Shown here: piece after piece, positions 1 through 8,543 of the stretch
Layout of the letters: every line of letters begins with the position of its first letter
How positions within the stretch are numbered: position 1 is the first letter of the stretch
Assembly (NCBI GenBank): GCA_026708085.1
Contig: JAPOVP010000146.1
Span: forward strand, 1 to 47,072
Direction of reading: 5' to 3'
Length of the DNA stretch: 47,072 nt
From: Caldilineaceae bacterium
Lineage (GTDB): Bacteria > Chloroflexota > Anaerolineae > Caldilineales > Caldilineaceae
Notes under the pieces: generated by a model
Told to the model about the DNA's origin: nothing
Seen by the model: only the letters and a program-made list of their open reading frames with translations
Database searches by the model: none
Translations under genes and position numbers: made by a program

Positions 1-57
1 CGTTGCGGGGGCGGAGCCCCCGCACAAGGGAGGGCCGAATAGGCCCGACCGCCCAAA
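1..57 (+). repeat. Two-hairpin dispersed repeat, copy 1
   Basis: Positions 4-24 form a 9-bp stem with a GGA loop (GCGGGGGC / GCCCCCGC plus a T-A pair), and 32-46 form a second stem, GGGCC-GAATA-GGCCC. The same element recurs at 24812 (one mismatch over the first 55 bases) and at 47023, all in the same orientation and all outside genes. It resembles REP or MITE-like intergenic elements, but no terminal transposon signature or transposase is visible. The window starts inside it, so its left edge is unknown; the other two copies are preceded by a run of G. Confidence 0.85.
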
Positions 58-58
58 A

Positions 59-93
59 GAACGAGGAGAGAGTGAAAAGAAGTGAGGTGTGAG
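59..93 (+). repeat. Degenerate heptanucleotide array, NNNNRAG type
   Basis: Five consecutive 7-base units each end in GAG or AAG. The units start at 59, 66, 73, 80 and 87. The array follows directly after the two-hairpin repeat. An array of the same consensus and the same number of units occurs at 24661-24695. The strict 7-base phase with drifting unit sequence resembles the short tandemly repeated heptamers known from cyanobacteria. Confidence 0.65.
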
Positions 94-390
94 AGACTTC
101 GGGGCACGATTCGTGTGTGGGCGTAATGCTATGGGCGCAATGCAATTGTGGATGGAGGGAAACGTCAATTGCGGAAAGTGGGGTGTGCAGCCTGAATTGT
201 GGCATTCATCGAAAAAACGGAGTACAATTCTGCAGTGTAGGCGTATTGTCCTTCTGCCAGTTCGTGCGGCAGGTGCGGCAGTCAGCATTTCGGTACAAGG
301 CCACCTGAATTGGCGTCGCGGCAAGGCCTAGATTGGACTGGGCGAATGACGCCCGGTTTCACGCAACTTCAGCGCTTGCGGAGCAGCTCT

Positions 391-1581
391 ATGCAGATTA
401 CCGATCTCAAATGTGCGATTCTTGGCGGCAGTCCGGTTGTTCGAATCACGACCGATGCCGGCATCGAGGGTTACGGGCAGGCCGAGCATTTCAAGCCTTA
501 TCTCAAGCCTCACGTACTGTTCTATCGCGACTTTATTCTGGGACAGGACCCGACAGACGTGGAGCGGGTGATGTTGCGCATTCGGCGGCTGGGGAGTTTC
601 AAGCCGTGGGGGAGCGCTGTCAGCGCGATCGAGATGGCGCTGTGGGATATTGCGGGAAAGGCCGCAAATCTGCCGGTATACAAACTGCTGGGCGGGAAGG
701 TGCGCGACAAGGTGCTGGTCTACAATGGCGCATTGCGTTTCCCGCTGGCTGGGCAGGAACCTGGGCATTACGCTGAGAATATGGCGCGGATGGCGGAAGC
801 GCGCGAAAACTTCGCCATAATCAAACAGGGCATCGGCTTCCACAGCAGCATGCCGGACGAACTGGACGGCTTTTCCTACGGCGAGCGCCTGGGGGTGAGT
901 CACCAGACGGAGCGCGGGTTGCTGACTGAGAGAGGATTTAACCATGTGGTGGCGTGCATTGAGGCGATGAAGGAGGTGCTCGGGGACAGGGTCGGGCTGG
1001 CGCTCGACTGCGGCCCCGGTTGGACGGTTCCGGACACGATCCGGCTGGCCAAGGCCGTGGAGGGGATGCACATCATGTGGCTGGAGGATACTATCACCGG
1101 CGACTACACTCCATACGTACTTGCGGAGTTGTACAGGGAGTTGACGCGCAGCACCTCGACGCCGATCCATACGGGGGAGCAGATCTACCTGCGCCAGCAC
1201 TTCAAACCGCTCTTTGAGATGCAGGCGGTCAACATCGTCGGGCCGGACCCGGCCGACATCGGCGGCATCGCGGAGCTGAAGTGGGTGGCGGAATACGCAG
1301 ACCTGCACGGTATTTTGATGGCGCCTCATGGAACAGGGGACGGACTGATCGGGCTGGCGGCGCTGGTGCAGGTTGCGGCGACGCTGCCGCGCAACTACAT
1401 CGCATTCGAGTACCCCGTTGCGCGACCGGATTGGTGGTATGATATTGTGGACGGTCTGCCGGACCCGATTGTGGAAAACAGTTACATCACCGTCTGGGAC
1501 CGGCCCGGGCTGGGTGTAACGTTTAACAAGACAGCTGCCAGCAAACATCTGGCGCCGGAAGACAAGGATTTCTTCAACTGA
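391..1581 (+). CDS. Mandelate racemase/muconate lactonizing enzyme family protein (enolase superfamily)
   Basis: A 396-residue enolase-superfamily enzyme, probably a sugar-acid dehydratase or racemase. The family removes a proton alpha to a carboxylate, stabilised by Mg2+. Visible residues are Lys145 in the barrel, metal ligands Asp206 (LDCG), Glu232 (WLEDT) and Glu263 (HTGEQ), and the late histidine His313 (APHGTGDG) typical of mandelate racemase-type members. An N-terminal capping domain (about 1-120) precedes the barrel. The frame is open from 310, but ATG 391 is chosen because GCGGAG ends 7 bases before it and the protein then begins as the family does. It is the first gene of a four-gene operon; the next start is 18 bases downstream. 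The substrate cannot be read from sequence. The family call is firm; dehydratase versus racemase is open. Confidence 0.9.
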   Translation: MQITDLKCAILGGSPVVRITTDAGIEGYGQAEHFKPYLKPHVLFYRDFILGQDPTDVERVMLRIRRLGSFKPWGSAVSAIEMALWDIAGKAANLPVYKLLGGKVRDKVLVYNGALRFPLAGQEPGHYAENMARMAEARENFAIIKQGIGFHSSMPDELDGFSYGERLGVSHQTERGLLTERGFNHVVACIEAMKEVLGDRVGLALDCGPGWTVPDTIRLAKAVEGMHIMWLEDTITGDYTPYVLAELYRELTRSTSTPIHTGEQIYLRQHFKPLFEMQAVNIVGPDPADIGGIAELKWVAEYADLHGILMAPHGTGDGLIGLAALVQVAATLPRNYIAFEYPVARPDWWYDIVDGLPDPIVENSYITVWDRPGLGVTFNKTAASKHLAPEDKDFFN

Positions 1582-1599
1582 ATCAAGGAGTGCTGAACA

Positions 1600-2727
1600 A
1601 TGTCCAGTTCCGATATCTATGAGACGCTCGGTATCCGGCCGATAATCAATGCCGGCGGCCACATGACGATCCTCGGCGGTTCGGTCCTTTCGCCGGAGGT
1701 GCGCGAGGCGATGGAGTCCGCCAATACTGCCTACACGTTGATGGACGACGTGTTCGACGGGGCGGGGAAGGCGATCGCAGACATGCTGGGGACAGGAGGC
1801 GGGCTGGTGACGTCCGGGTGCTATGCTGCGCTGGTGCAAGGCGCGGCGGCTATCCTGGCCGGCAGCGATGCGGAGCGCATCCAGCAACTGCCCGATACGA
1901 CGGGTATGAAAGACGAGTTCCTGATTCAGAAGCCGACGCGCTACCGCTATGATCGCAGCGTCACGGTGCCGGGCGGCAAGCTGGTGGAGGTGGGCGACGA
2001 AGACAGCTGCACGACGCAGCAGTTGCGCGAAGCAATCGGGCCACAGACGGCTGGCATACTCTATTTCGCGGCGGGTGAGCGTTTCCCCAATACGGTATCG
2101 CTGCCGGACGCGATCAGTATTGCGCATGCGGCGGGGATTCCCATTCTGGTTGACGCGGCGGCGGAGATCTACCCGCTGGAGCGTATGAGGCGGGTCGCGA
2201 CGAGTGGGGCGGACCTGGTCTGCTTCGGCGGCAAATATCTTGGTTCGGGCAATTCGACCGGCATCCTTTGCGGGGACGGCGATTACGTCAGCATGGCGCG
2301 GCTCAACGGCTTTACAGGCTTTGAGACCGGCAACAACAGTATTGGGCGGGGGTATAAGGTGGACCGCCAGGAGGTAGTTGGGACCACGATCGCACTGCGC
2401 CACTGGTTGGACGCGGATCACGAGCAGCGGTTGCAAGTCCAGTCCGATCGCATTGCCCAGATTTCCGCGGGACTGGCCGGGGTTTCCGGCGTCAACGCGG
2501 ACAATATGTGGGAGGAGGACGGTGAAGGCCCGTGGATGCGCCTGAGTGTGAATTGGGATGAAGGTGAGAAAGGCCGAACTGCAGCCGAGGTCTCTGAGGC
2601 GCTTCAAAACGGCTCGCCGGCGATCTTCTGCCGTTCGGACCCTGGCAACCTGCACATTGCCGTCCATACTTTGCGAGAAGGTGAGACCGAAATCGTTCTA
2701 CGGCGGCTTCAGGAAGAGTTGGCCTGA
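1600..2727 (+). CDS. SelA-like PLP-dependent enzyme (D-glucosaminate-6-phosphate ammonia-lyase-like)
   Basis: A 375-residue fold-type I PLP enzyme of the SelA/DgaE group. Visible are the N-terminal block GIRPIINAGG, Asp185 (LVDAAAE) to hold the pyridine nitrogen, and Lys212 (FGGKYLGSGN) as the likely Schiff-base lysine. Length fits the non-tRNA members of the family. True SelA is longer, and no selenocysteine genes are nearby, so a catabolic lyase or racemase on an amino or hydroxy acid is more likely than selenium transfer. AAGGAG at 1585-1590 sits 9 bases before the ATG. It is second in an operon with an enolase-superfamily enzyme, an aminotransferase and a flavin/Fe-S oxidase, suggesting it acts on a product of the first enzyme. 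The substrate is unknown. Confidence 0.82.
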   Translation: MSSSDIYETLGIRPIINAGGHMTILGGSVLSPEVREAMESANTAYTLMDDVFDGAGKAIADMLGTGGGLVTSGCYAALVQGAAAILAGSDAERIQQLPDTTGMKDEFLIQKPTRYRYDRSVTVPGGKLVEVGDEDSCTTQQLREAIGPQTAGILYFAAGERFPNTVSLPDAISIAHAAGIPILVDAAAEIYPLERMRRVATSGADLVCFGGKYLGSGNSTGILCGDGDYVSMARLNGFTGFETGNNSIGRGYKVDRQEVVGTTIALRHWLDADHEQRLQVQSDRIAQISAGLAGVSGVNADNMWEEDGEGPWMRLSVNWDEGEKGRTAAEVSEALQNGSPAIFCRSDPGNLHIAVHTLREGETEIVLRRLQEELA

Positions 2728-2753
2728 CACCATCGTTTTCAAGGAAATCTGAC

Positions 2754-3926
2754 ATGACCCAGTCCCGCGCCGGGCGCCATTTTCTGCAGATTCCCGGCCC
2801 AACAAACTTACCTGGGCGCGTGCAACGTGCGCTCTCCCGCCCTACGATCGATCACCGGGGTCCTGAGTGGGCACGGCTGACGTTCCGTGTTCTGGAACGG
2901 CTGCAAAAGGTCTTTCAGACGAGCGGGCCGGTGGTCGTGTATCCTTCGTCCGGTAACGGAGGTTGGGAGGCGGCGCTGGTGAATACACTGTCTCCGGGTG
3001 ACCGCGTTCTGTTTGGCTCGAACGGCCAGTTCGCATCCGGATGGCAGAAGGTGGCCAGAGGGGTGGGTCTGACGGTAGAGGAGTTGCAGGGGGACTGGAG
3101 TTGCCCGATCGATCTTGCGGCGCTTGATAAGCGTCTTGACGAGGACCAGGGGCGAGAGATCCGCGCACTCGCCCTCGTCCACAATGAGACATCTACGGGC
3201 GTCGTAAACGACATAGCCGGCGCCCGAGCAGCGCTTGATCGGACGGGACATGACGCGCTTCTCATGGTGGACGTGGTCTCGTCATTGGGCGCGATGGAGT
3301 ACCGGCATGACGAATGGGGCGTGGATGTGACGGTTGCCGGCTCGCAGAAGGGGCTGATGATACCGCCCGGTCTCGGTTTCAACGCGCCCAGCGCCAAGGC
3401 CTTTGAGGCGGCAAAGTCGGCGCGGTTGCCCAGATCCTACTGGGACTGGGAGAACATTTTGACGTTCAATCAGGACGGCTTTTATCCATACACTCCAGCT
3501 ACAAACCTGTTCTTTGCGCTGGATGAGGCGCTTTCTATGCTGCTTGAGGAAGGGCTGCCGCAGGTTTTCGCGCGTCACGCTCGCCTGGCGGAGGCGACGA
3601 GGCGGGCTGTGCGCGGCTGGGGGCTGGATGTCTACTGCAGGGACCCCAAAGCCTATTCACACGCGCTCACGGCGGCGGTGATGCCGGCAGGCTACAACGC
3701 CGACGTACTGCGCCAGATCATCCTCGAGCGGTTCGATATGTCGCTGGGGACCGGCCTCGGCCAGCTGAAAGGCAAAGTCTTCCGAATCGGCCATCTTGGC
3801 GATCTGAACGAGTTGACGCTGGCCGGCACGCTGTGCGGGGTTGAAATGGGGCTGGCGGCCTGCGACGTGCCTCATGTCAGCGGCGGAGTCAATCAGGCGC
3901 TGGCCTTCCTGGCTAAGGACCCCTAA
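2754..3926 (+). CDS. Serine/alanine-glyoxylate aminotransferase family (class V) protein
   Basis: A 390-residue class-V aminotransferase that would move an amino group from serine or alanine to glyoxylate, giving glycine. Family marks are the opening IPGPTNLP, Asp173 (MVDVVSSLG), the Schiff-base Lys199 (GSQKGLMIPPG), and the C-terminal block FRIGHLGDLNE, characteristic of the AGXT/SGAT branch. Length is normal. AAGGAA (2741-2746) precedes the ATG by 7 bases. The gene is third in the operon, 26 bases after the SelA-like gene and 18 bases before a glycolate-oxidase-like fusion. An oxidase making glyoxylate next to an enzyme that aminates it is a plausible pair, though this is inference from adjacency. 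Other 2-oxo acid acceptors are possible. Confidence 0.88.
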   Translation: MTQSRAGRHFLQIPGPTNLPGRVQRALSRPTIDHRGPEWARLTFRVLERLQKVFQTSGPVVVYPSSGNGGWEAALVNTLSPGDRVLFGSNGQFASGWQKVARGVGLTVEELQGDWSCPIDLAALDKRLDEDQGREIRALALVHNETSTGVVNDIAGARAALDRTGHDALLMVDVVSSLGAMEYRHDEWGVDVTVAGSQKGLMIPPGLGFNAPSAKAFEAAKSARLPRSYWDWENILTFNQDGFYPYTPATNLFFALDEALSMLLEEGLPQVFARHARLAEATRRAVRGWGLDVYCRDPKAYSHALTAAVMPAGYNADVLRQIILERFDMSLGTGLGQLKGKVFRIGHLGDLNELTLAGTLCGVEMGLAACDVPHVSGGVNQALAFLAKDP

Positions 3927-3944
3927 CGCATCATCCCTCTTACA

Positions 3945-6932
3945 ATGCCCCGACAAGATACGCCCGCAGCGAGCCAGGTTGACGTCCCAGGACTTGCTCG
4001 CAGCTTGCGCGAGGTGCTGACCGGCGATGTCCAGTTTGACAGGGCCAGCCGGGCGATGCACGCGACGGACGCCAGCGTCTACCAGATCATTCCCCTGGGC
4101 GTGGTGACGCCGCGAACCCGGAACGATGTTGTGGAGGTGGTCCGGTTCTGCCGGGAGCACGGCGTATCGATCACGGCGCGCGGGGGCGGGACGTCTCAGG
4201 CGGGACAGGCGATCGGGGCAGGTATTTCGCTGGACTTTTCCCGTTATATGAACCGTGTGCTCGACTTGGATACCGCGGCCGCGACGGTCACGGTCGAGCC
4301 CGGGATCGTCCTCGACGAACTGAATGACCTGCTGAAACCCCACGGGTTGCAACTGCCTCTCGATCTGTCGACTTCAAACCGTGCCACCATCGGCGGGATG
4401 ATAGCGAACAATTCCGCGGGTACGCGATCGATCATTTACGGGAAGACGATCGACTATGTAGAGTCGGTCGACGTTGTTTTTTCCGACGGCAGCAGTGCAA
4501 GTCTTGGCCCGCTGTCGGAGGAAGGGCTGCGTTCCAAGCTGGCGCAACAGGATGTGGAGGGCGCTGCCTACAGGACGGTGCAGCGGCTGGGCAGCGAACT
4601 GGAGTCGGAGATCCGGGCGAGGTATCCTCGCATACTGCGCAGAGTCGGCGGCTACAATTTGGACGAGTTCATTCCCGGAGACGAGGATGGGAGGTCCCGG
4701 GAACCGTTCAATCTGGCCCGAATGCTGGTCGGCTCCGAAGGTACGCTCGGTCTGACGGTGGCGGCCACGATGCGGCTGGCGCCATTGCCTTCCCGCCGCG
4801 TCCTGTGCAGCGTGCAGTTCGACGACTTGCTGGAGGCGATGCGCGGCACGCCGGTGATCCTGGAACACGGTCCGTCCGCGGTCGAGTTGCTCGACCGCTT
4901 TATGCTGGAAAAAACAGACGGGCGAATTGAGTATGCACCTCTGCGGGGCTTCATTCAGGGCGACCCCGGCGCAGTGCTTCTGGTGGAGTTCTTTGGGCAG
5001 TCTGACGAGGAACTGGCCGGGAAGATCGAGAACTTGCAGACAGACCTGGAGGGGCGCGGGCTAGGTAACTATTTCTATCGTGCGCTCGGGGCGGAGGAGC
5101 AGGCGCGAATCTGGGAGCTGCGCCGGGCCGCGCTGGGGCTTACGATGTCGGAGACCGGGGACGCCAAGGCGATTTCGTTCGTCGAAGACACGGCGGTGCC
5201 GCCGGAGCGACTGCACGACTATATCGAAAACTTTCAGAGAATTCTGACGAAATACGATACGCAGGCCGGCTTTTATGCACACGCATCGGTCGGGTTGTTG
5301 CATATTCGTCCGGTCATCAATCTGAAGAGCGCGCTGGGCGTGCAACGATTCGAGGCCATCGCCGGAGAGGTGGCTGACCTGGTGTTGGAATACGGGGGCG
5401 CGCTTTCCGGCGAACACGGCGACGGCCTGGTGCGGGCGCCTTTTCAGGAGAAGATGTTCGGCCCGGTGCTCTACAACGCTTTCTGCGAGGTGAAATCCGC
5501 CTTTGACCCGACCAACTTGCTCAATCCCGGCAAAATCGTCCATGCGCCTGCCTTAACGTCAAACCTGCGTTTTGAACCGGCTGTCGGGCAGGCCGATTTG
5601 TCTGAGCAGGAATTATCCGACGCTGTCCGCTCTGACGCAGATAGCGCCGATCTCGGAAGAGTTGAAGACGGGCAGGAATACGCCACCAAGTTCGACTTCT
5701 CCGACTTCGGCGGGCTGTTGCAGGCGACGGAGCAGTGCTCGGGCGTGGGAGCCTGCCGCAAGACTTTGACGGGCACCATGTGCCCCTCATACATGGCCAC
5801 GCGCAATGAAATTGACAGTACGCGCGGCCGGGCCAATGCCCTGCGTCTGGCCCTTTCCGGCGGCCTGGAGGCGACCGGTTTCGGCGACGAGGAGCTGCTG
5901 CCGGTGCTCGATCTGTGCCTGGAGTGCAAGGCATGCAAGCGAGAGTGTCCCACAGGCGTGGACATGGCCCGCCTCAAGAGCGAGTTCCTGCATCAGTATC
6001 ACGGGCGACACGGGGCGTCGATAAAGGATCGCGTGCTATCGAGGGCTGATCGCATCGCGCGCTGGGGGAGTCGACTGGCGCCGTTTTCGAACTGGCTGGC
6101 CGCGTCCGGCCCCGTTCGAGGTGTGAACGAGGCAGTATTCGGCCTGGACCGACGGCGCCCTTTGCCGGCGTTCAGCGGACGACCGTTCACGCGAAGCAGA
6201 CGCAACAGCAGTCCTGCAGTCTGCGCTGCAGAGGCAGATGTAGCGCTGTTCGCGGACACGTTCAACAATTACTACGAACCGGAACAGCTGGCAGACGCCA
6301 TGGCCGTTCTGCAAAACTGCGGGGCAGAGGTGACGGTCGCGCCGCAGGTCTGCTGCGGCCGGCCACTTATCTCAAAGGGCTTTTTGGATGGGGCTGCGCG
6401 GCAGGCCGCGGCGACAACCTCCGCGCTACTGCCCCTGGCCGAGGGCGGCATTCCAATACTATTCTGCGAACCCAGCTGCTACTCGGCAGTGCAGGACGAC
6501 CATCCCAGGTTGCTGCGGGGCGCAGGACAGGAGGATGCCCGCAAGGTGGCCGCAGCCTGCCAGTTGGTTGAAGAGTGGGCCGGGCCGCGCATGAAGCCAA
6601 CAAGGCCAGGCCCTTCCAAGGTAATGGTCCACGGGCACTGCCACCAGAAGGCTCTCGTGGGCATGCAGCCGCTGCAGAAGCTTATGGCGGCCATACCTGA
6701 TTGCAAAGTGACCGTGCTGGACAGCGGCTGCTGTGGGCTGGCGGGCATGTTCGGGTATGAGCACTACGATGTCTCGAAAGCGATAGGGGAACGCCGTTTG
6801 TTGCCGGCGGCCCGCGAACTGGAGGAGAACGAGATTCTCGTCAGCCCCGGATTCTCCTGCCGGCAGCAGATCAAGCATTTCACGGGCGTACAGACCCAGT
6901 CGCCGACTTCCCTACTTGCCGCGTTGCTCTGA
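3945..6932 (+). CDS. Fused FAD-linked oxidase / Fe-S oxidoreductase (GlcD-GlcF type)
   Basis: A 995-residue fusion of a flavin dehydrogenase and its electron-transfer partner, likely oxidising a 2-hydroxy acid such as glycolate or D-lactate and passing electrons to the quinone pool. In order: PCMH-type FAD domain (about 45-275, with GGGTSQAG near 80), FAD-oxidase C-terminal domain (about 275-530, with GEHGDG near 488), two 4Fe-4S ligand sets (Cys-rich blocks near 596-612 and 656-669, the second CLECKACKRECP), and two cysteine-rich CCG blocks (CCGRP near 803; GHCHQK near 896 with DSGCCG near 926). In E. coli these parts are separate GlcD and GlcF; fusions resemble YdiJ. No clear Shine-Dalgarno precedes ATG 3945, so the start is moderate. 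It is last in the operon. Confidence 0.9.
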   Translation: MPRQDTPAASQVDVPGLARSLREVLTGDVQFDRASRAMHATDASVYQIIPLGVVTPRTRNDVVEVVRFCREHGVSITARGGGTSQAGQAIGAGISLDFSRYMNRVLDLDTAAATVTVEPGIVLDELNDLLKPHGLQLPLDLSTSNRATIGGMIANNSAGTRSIIYGKTIDYVESVDVVFSDGSSASLGPLSEEGLRSKLAQQDVEGAAYRTVQRLGSELESEIRARYPRILRRVGGYNLDEFIPGDEDGRSREPFNLARMLVGSEGTLGLTVAATMRLAPLPSRRVLCSVQFDDLLEAMRGTPVILEHGPSAVELLDRFMLEKTDGRIEYAPLRGFIQGDPGAVLLVEFFGQSDEELAGKIENLQTDLEGRGLGNYFYRALGAEEQARIWELRRAALGLTMSETGDAKAISFVEDTAVPPERLHDYIENFQRILTKYDTQAGFYAHASVGLLHIRPVINLKSALGVQRFEAIAGEVADLVLEYGGALSGEHGDGLVRAPFQEKMFGPVLYNAFCEVKSAFDPTNLLNPGKIVHAPALTSNLRFEPAVGQADLSEQELSDAVRSDADSADLGRVEDGQEYATKFDFSDFGGLLQATEQCSGVGACRKTLTGTMCPSYMATRNEIDSTRGRANALRLALSGGLEATGFGDEELLPVLDLCLECKACKRECPTGVDMARLKSEFLHQYHGRHGASIKDRVLSRADRIARWGSRLAPFSNWLAASGPVRGVNEAVFGLDRRRPLPAFSGRPFTRSRRNSSPAVCAAEADVALFADTFNNYYEPEQLADAMAVLQNCGAEVTVAPQVCCGRPLISKGFLDGAARQAAATTSALLPLAEGGIPILFCEPSCYSAVQDDHPRLLRGAGQEDARKVAAACQLVEEWAGPRMKPTRPGPSKVMVHGHCHQKALVGMQPLQKLMAAIPDCKVTVLDSGCCGLAGMFGYEHYDVSKAIGERRLLPAARELEENEILVSPGFSCRQQIKHFTGVQTQSPTSLLAALL

Positions 6933-7009
6933 CAGGGGCGGCACCGACCGAAGCGGCCCGTCCTGGAAGAAGATGGGGGTCTGATAGTAGTGGATCTGTG
7001 CGCGTGTAG

Positions 7010-7015
7010 TATACT
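7010..7015 (+). promoter_or_regulatory. Possible -10 box (TATACT) upstream of the DUF3048 gene
   Basis: TATACT lies 178 bases before the chosen start of the lipoprotein gene and about 80 bases after the preceding operon ends. No good -35 is seen 16-18 bases upstream. The same hexamer precedes the genes at 13376 (+) and 36887 (-), which supports it as a local -10 consensus. Confidence 0.35.
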
Positions 7016-7193
7016 AACGGCAGTCCGAGCGGCTGCCTTTCATGATTCCATTTGCCACCCCCAACTCATTGCCTTGAACAGAAGGAAGCCTTTGAAACTC
7101 AGGTCATTTCTCCCTCTGAAGACTCGGCGCGGCGCTCGTCCAGGCGAGAATGCTGCAGCTGAATGGACCGGTCTGTTCCAACGCCAATCCCCA

Positions 7194-8420
7194 ATGATGG
7201 GGGGCGTGCGGCCGAGTGCAGCAGGACTCGTCCTGCTGGTCCTGCTGTCACTTTCCGGGTGCACGGGGCCCGATGGTGCATCGACTCCGACTCCAACCAA
7301 GACGCCGGAAGCGGCTGGAGTGCAGCCGGCCGCGGAAACAGCAACTCCCCCACCGGCCAGTGCTGCAGAAGGCTCGAACACGACTGCGGAGGGTGAAAAG
7401 GCGACCGCAACGCCTGTACCGGGAAGCGCGGCGCGCTATACCGGGCTGCCACTGGCCGACCCATCGTTGCTACAGGAAACGCCGGTATTGGTCTGCATAA
7501 ACAATGACATTACCAGCCGTTCCGCCCATTACGGCCTGAACGAGGCAGATGTCACCTACGAATTCATCGTCGATGGCTACCACCTCACACGCCTCACCAG
7601 CTTGTACCAGAGCATCCCTGCCAGGGAAATCGGACCGGTACGTAGTGCCCGCTGGCCCAATATACATACTACGTATATGTTTGACGGTATACTGGCTTGC
7701 TCCGGCGGCAGCGACGGTATCCGCTATCTGTTGAAGAACGAGGTCGGCTTCCCTTATCTGGACGCCGATTCGGAAGATCCGGAAAGCGTCACTTACTTTT
7801 ACAGTGTAGGCAACAACTATCGCACGCGCTTGCGGACGAGCGTCGACAGGGTGCGCAGGTGGATGATCGACATGGCGAAGACCTGCGAAGTGTCGCCGCT
7901 ACTTCCCTACTGCCTGGAGGTTTTCAGTCCCTGGCTGGAAGGGCAGAAAAGGAATCCGCGGCCGGTAGAGCGGGCAAGATTCCACTTCAGCGACACACCG
8001 AAAGAGTTTTGGTCGGGCGAGGCGACGGCGATTCGGATTCCTTACCCGGAGAACAACGGTGTCGAATGGCGCTACGACGCGGCAAGCGGACGGTATCTGC
8101 GATATCAGAGCGGTGCGGTGCACATGGACCAAGCGACCGGCCAGCAGATCAGCAGCGAGAATGTGATCGTCGTCTTTGCCGAACACGAACTGACAAACAT
8201 CGTTGAAGACAGCCTGGGCACGCTGAGCGTGAAGATCAATCTCTACGGGTTCGGAGATCTGCGCGTCTTCCGGGACGGCAAGGTCTACGAAGGAACCTGG
8301 CGCGCCAACGACCAGAGCCCGCCGCGCTGGCTCGGGCCCGGCGAGCAGCCGATTACATTGAAACCGGGCCGTACGTGGATTCAGGTCGTACGCACGAGCG
8401 ACAGAATCAGTTTTCAGTAG
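7194..8420 (+). CDS. DUF3048 domain-containing lipoprotein (YerB-like)
   Basis: A predicted exported lipoprotein of 408 residues. From ATG 7194 the protein has a short signal with a hydrophobic run and lipobox ending LSGC (Cys23). A Thr/Pro/Ala-rich linker (about 24-75) follows, then the two-part DUF3048 domain: an N-terminal half with NEADVTYEFIVDG and GPVRSARWPN, and a C-terminal half with FRDGKVYEGTWR and the ending PGRTWIQVV. The biochemical role of the family is unknown; B. subtilis YerB is the best-known member. The frame is open upstream to 6990, and TTG 7092 has AAGGAAG before it, but starting there would put about 50 residues in front of the signal sequence. The start therefore rests on the lipobox and not on a ribosome site. 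It stands as a single gene ahead of pyruvate kinase. Confidence 0.85.
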   Translation: MMGGVRPSAAGLVLLVLLSLSGCTGPDGASTPTPTKTPEAAGVQPAAETATPPPASAAEGSNTTAEGEKATATPVPGSAARYTGLPLADPSLLQETPVLVCINNDITSRSAHYGLNEADVTYEFIVDGYHLTRLTSLYQSIPAREIGPVRSARWPNIHTTYMFDGILACSGGSDGIRYLLKNEVGFPYLDADSEDPESVTYFYSVGNNYRTRLRTSVDRVRRWMIDMAKTCEVSPLLPYCLEVFSPWLEGQKRNPRPVERARFHFSDTPKEFWSGEATAIRIPYPENNGVEWRYDAASGRYLRYQSGAVHMDQATGQQISSENVIVVFAEHELTNIVEDSLGTLSVKINLYGFGDLRVFRDGKVYEGTWRANDQSPPRWLGPGEQPITLKPGRTWIQVVRTSDRISFQ

Positions 8421-8510
8421 GGCACAGAGATGCTGCCACGCTGTCGCTGATTGCGAGGGGGCGTCGCGGCCAGAGGCAGCAGCGAATGGTCGCCAGGGTC
8501 TGCAGTTCAT

Positions 8511-8531
8511 CAGCCACCGGCCACCAGCCAC
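8511..8531 (+). repeat. Short heptamer array (three units of CNGCCAC type)
   Basis: Three consecutive 7-base units, CAGCCAC-like, lie immediately before the pyruvate kinase ribosome site (GGAG, 8533-8536). Read on the other strand the units are GTGGCTG-like, related to the GTGGTCA-like units at 24873-24900. The array is short, so it could be chance, but its 7-base phase matches the other arrays in the window. Confidence 0.45.
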
Positions 8532-8543
8532 TGGAGTTCGCGA

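Larger units (their letters stand above)
1..390. other. Non-coding region upstream of the catabolic operon
   Basis: The region holds the hairpin repeat (1-57), the heptamer array (59-93) and about 300 bases without a convincing gene. Short open frames here lack a Shine-Dalgarno sequence and any recognisable family. A possible -10 box TACAAT lies at 223-228 with a weak -35 (TGGCAT, 200-205, 17-bp spacing). If real, it would give a leader of about 155 bases for the gene at 391. Confidence 0.5.

Noticed and set aside
328..2667. Long open frame of 779 codons on the minus strand
   Set aside because: It lies entirely opposite two well-supported genes at 391-2727, has no domain pattern, and is rich in Arg/His/Pro, as antisense frames of GC-rich genes are.
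1600..2727. Selenocysteine synthase SelA
   Set aside because: The protein is shorter than SelA, and no selB, selD or tRNA-Sec is seen; the operon context is catabolic.
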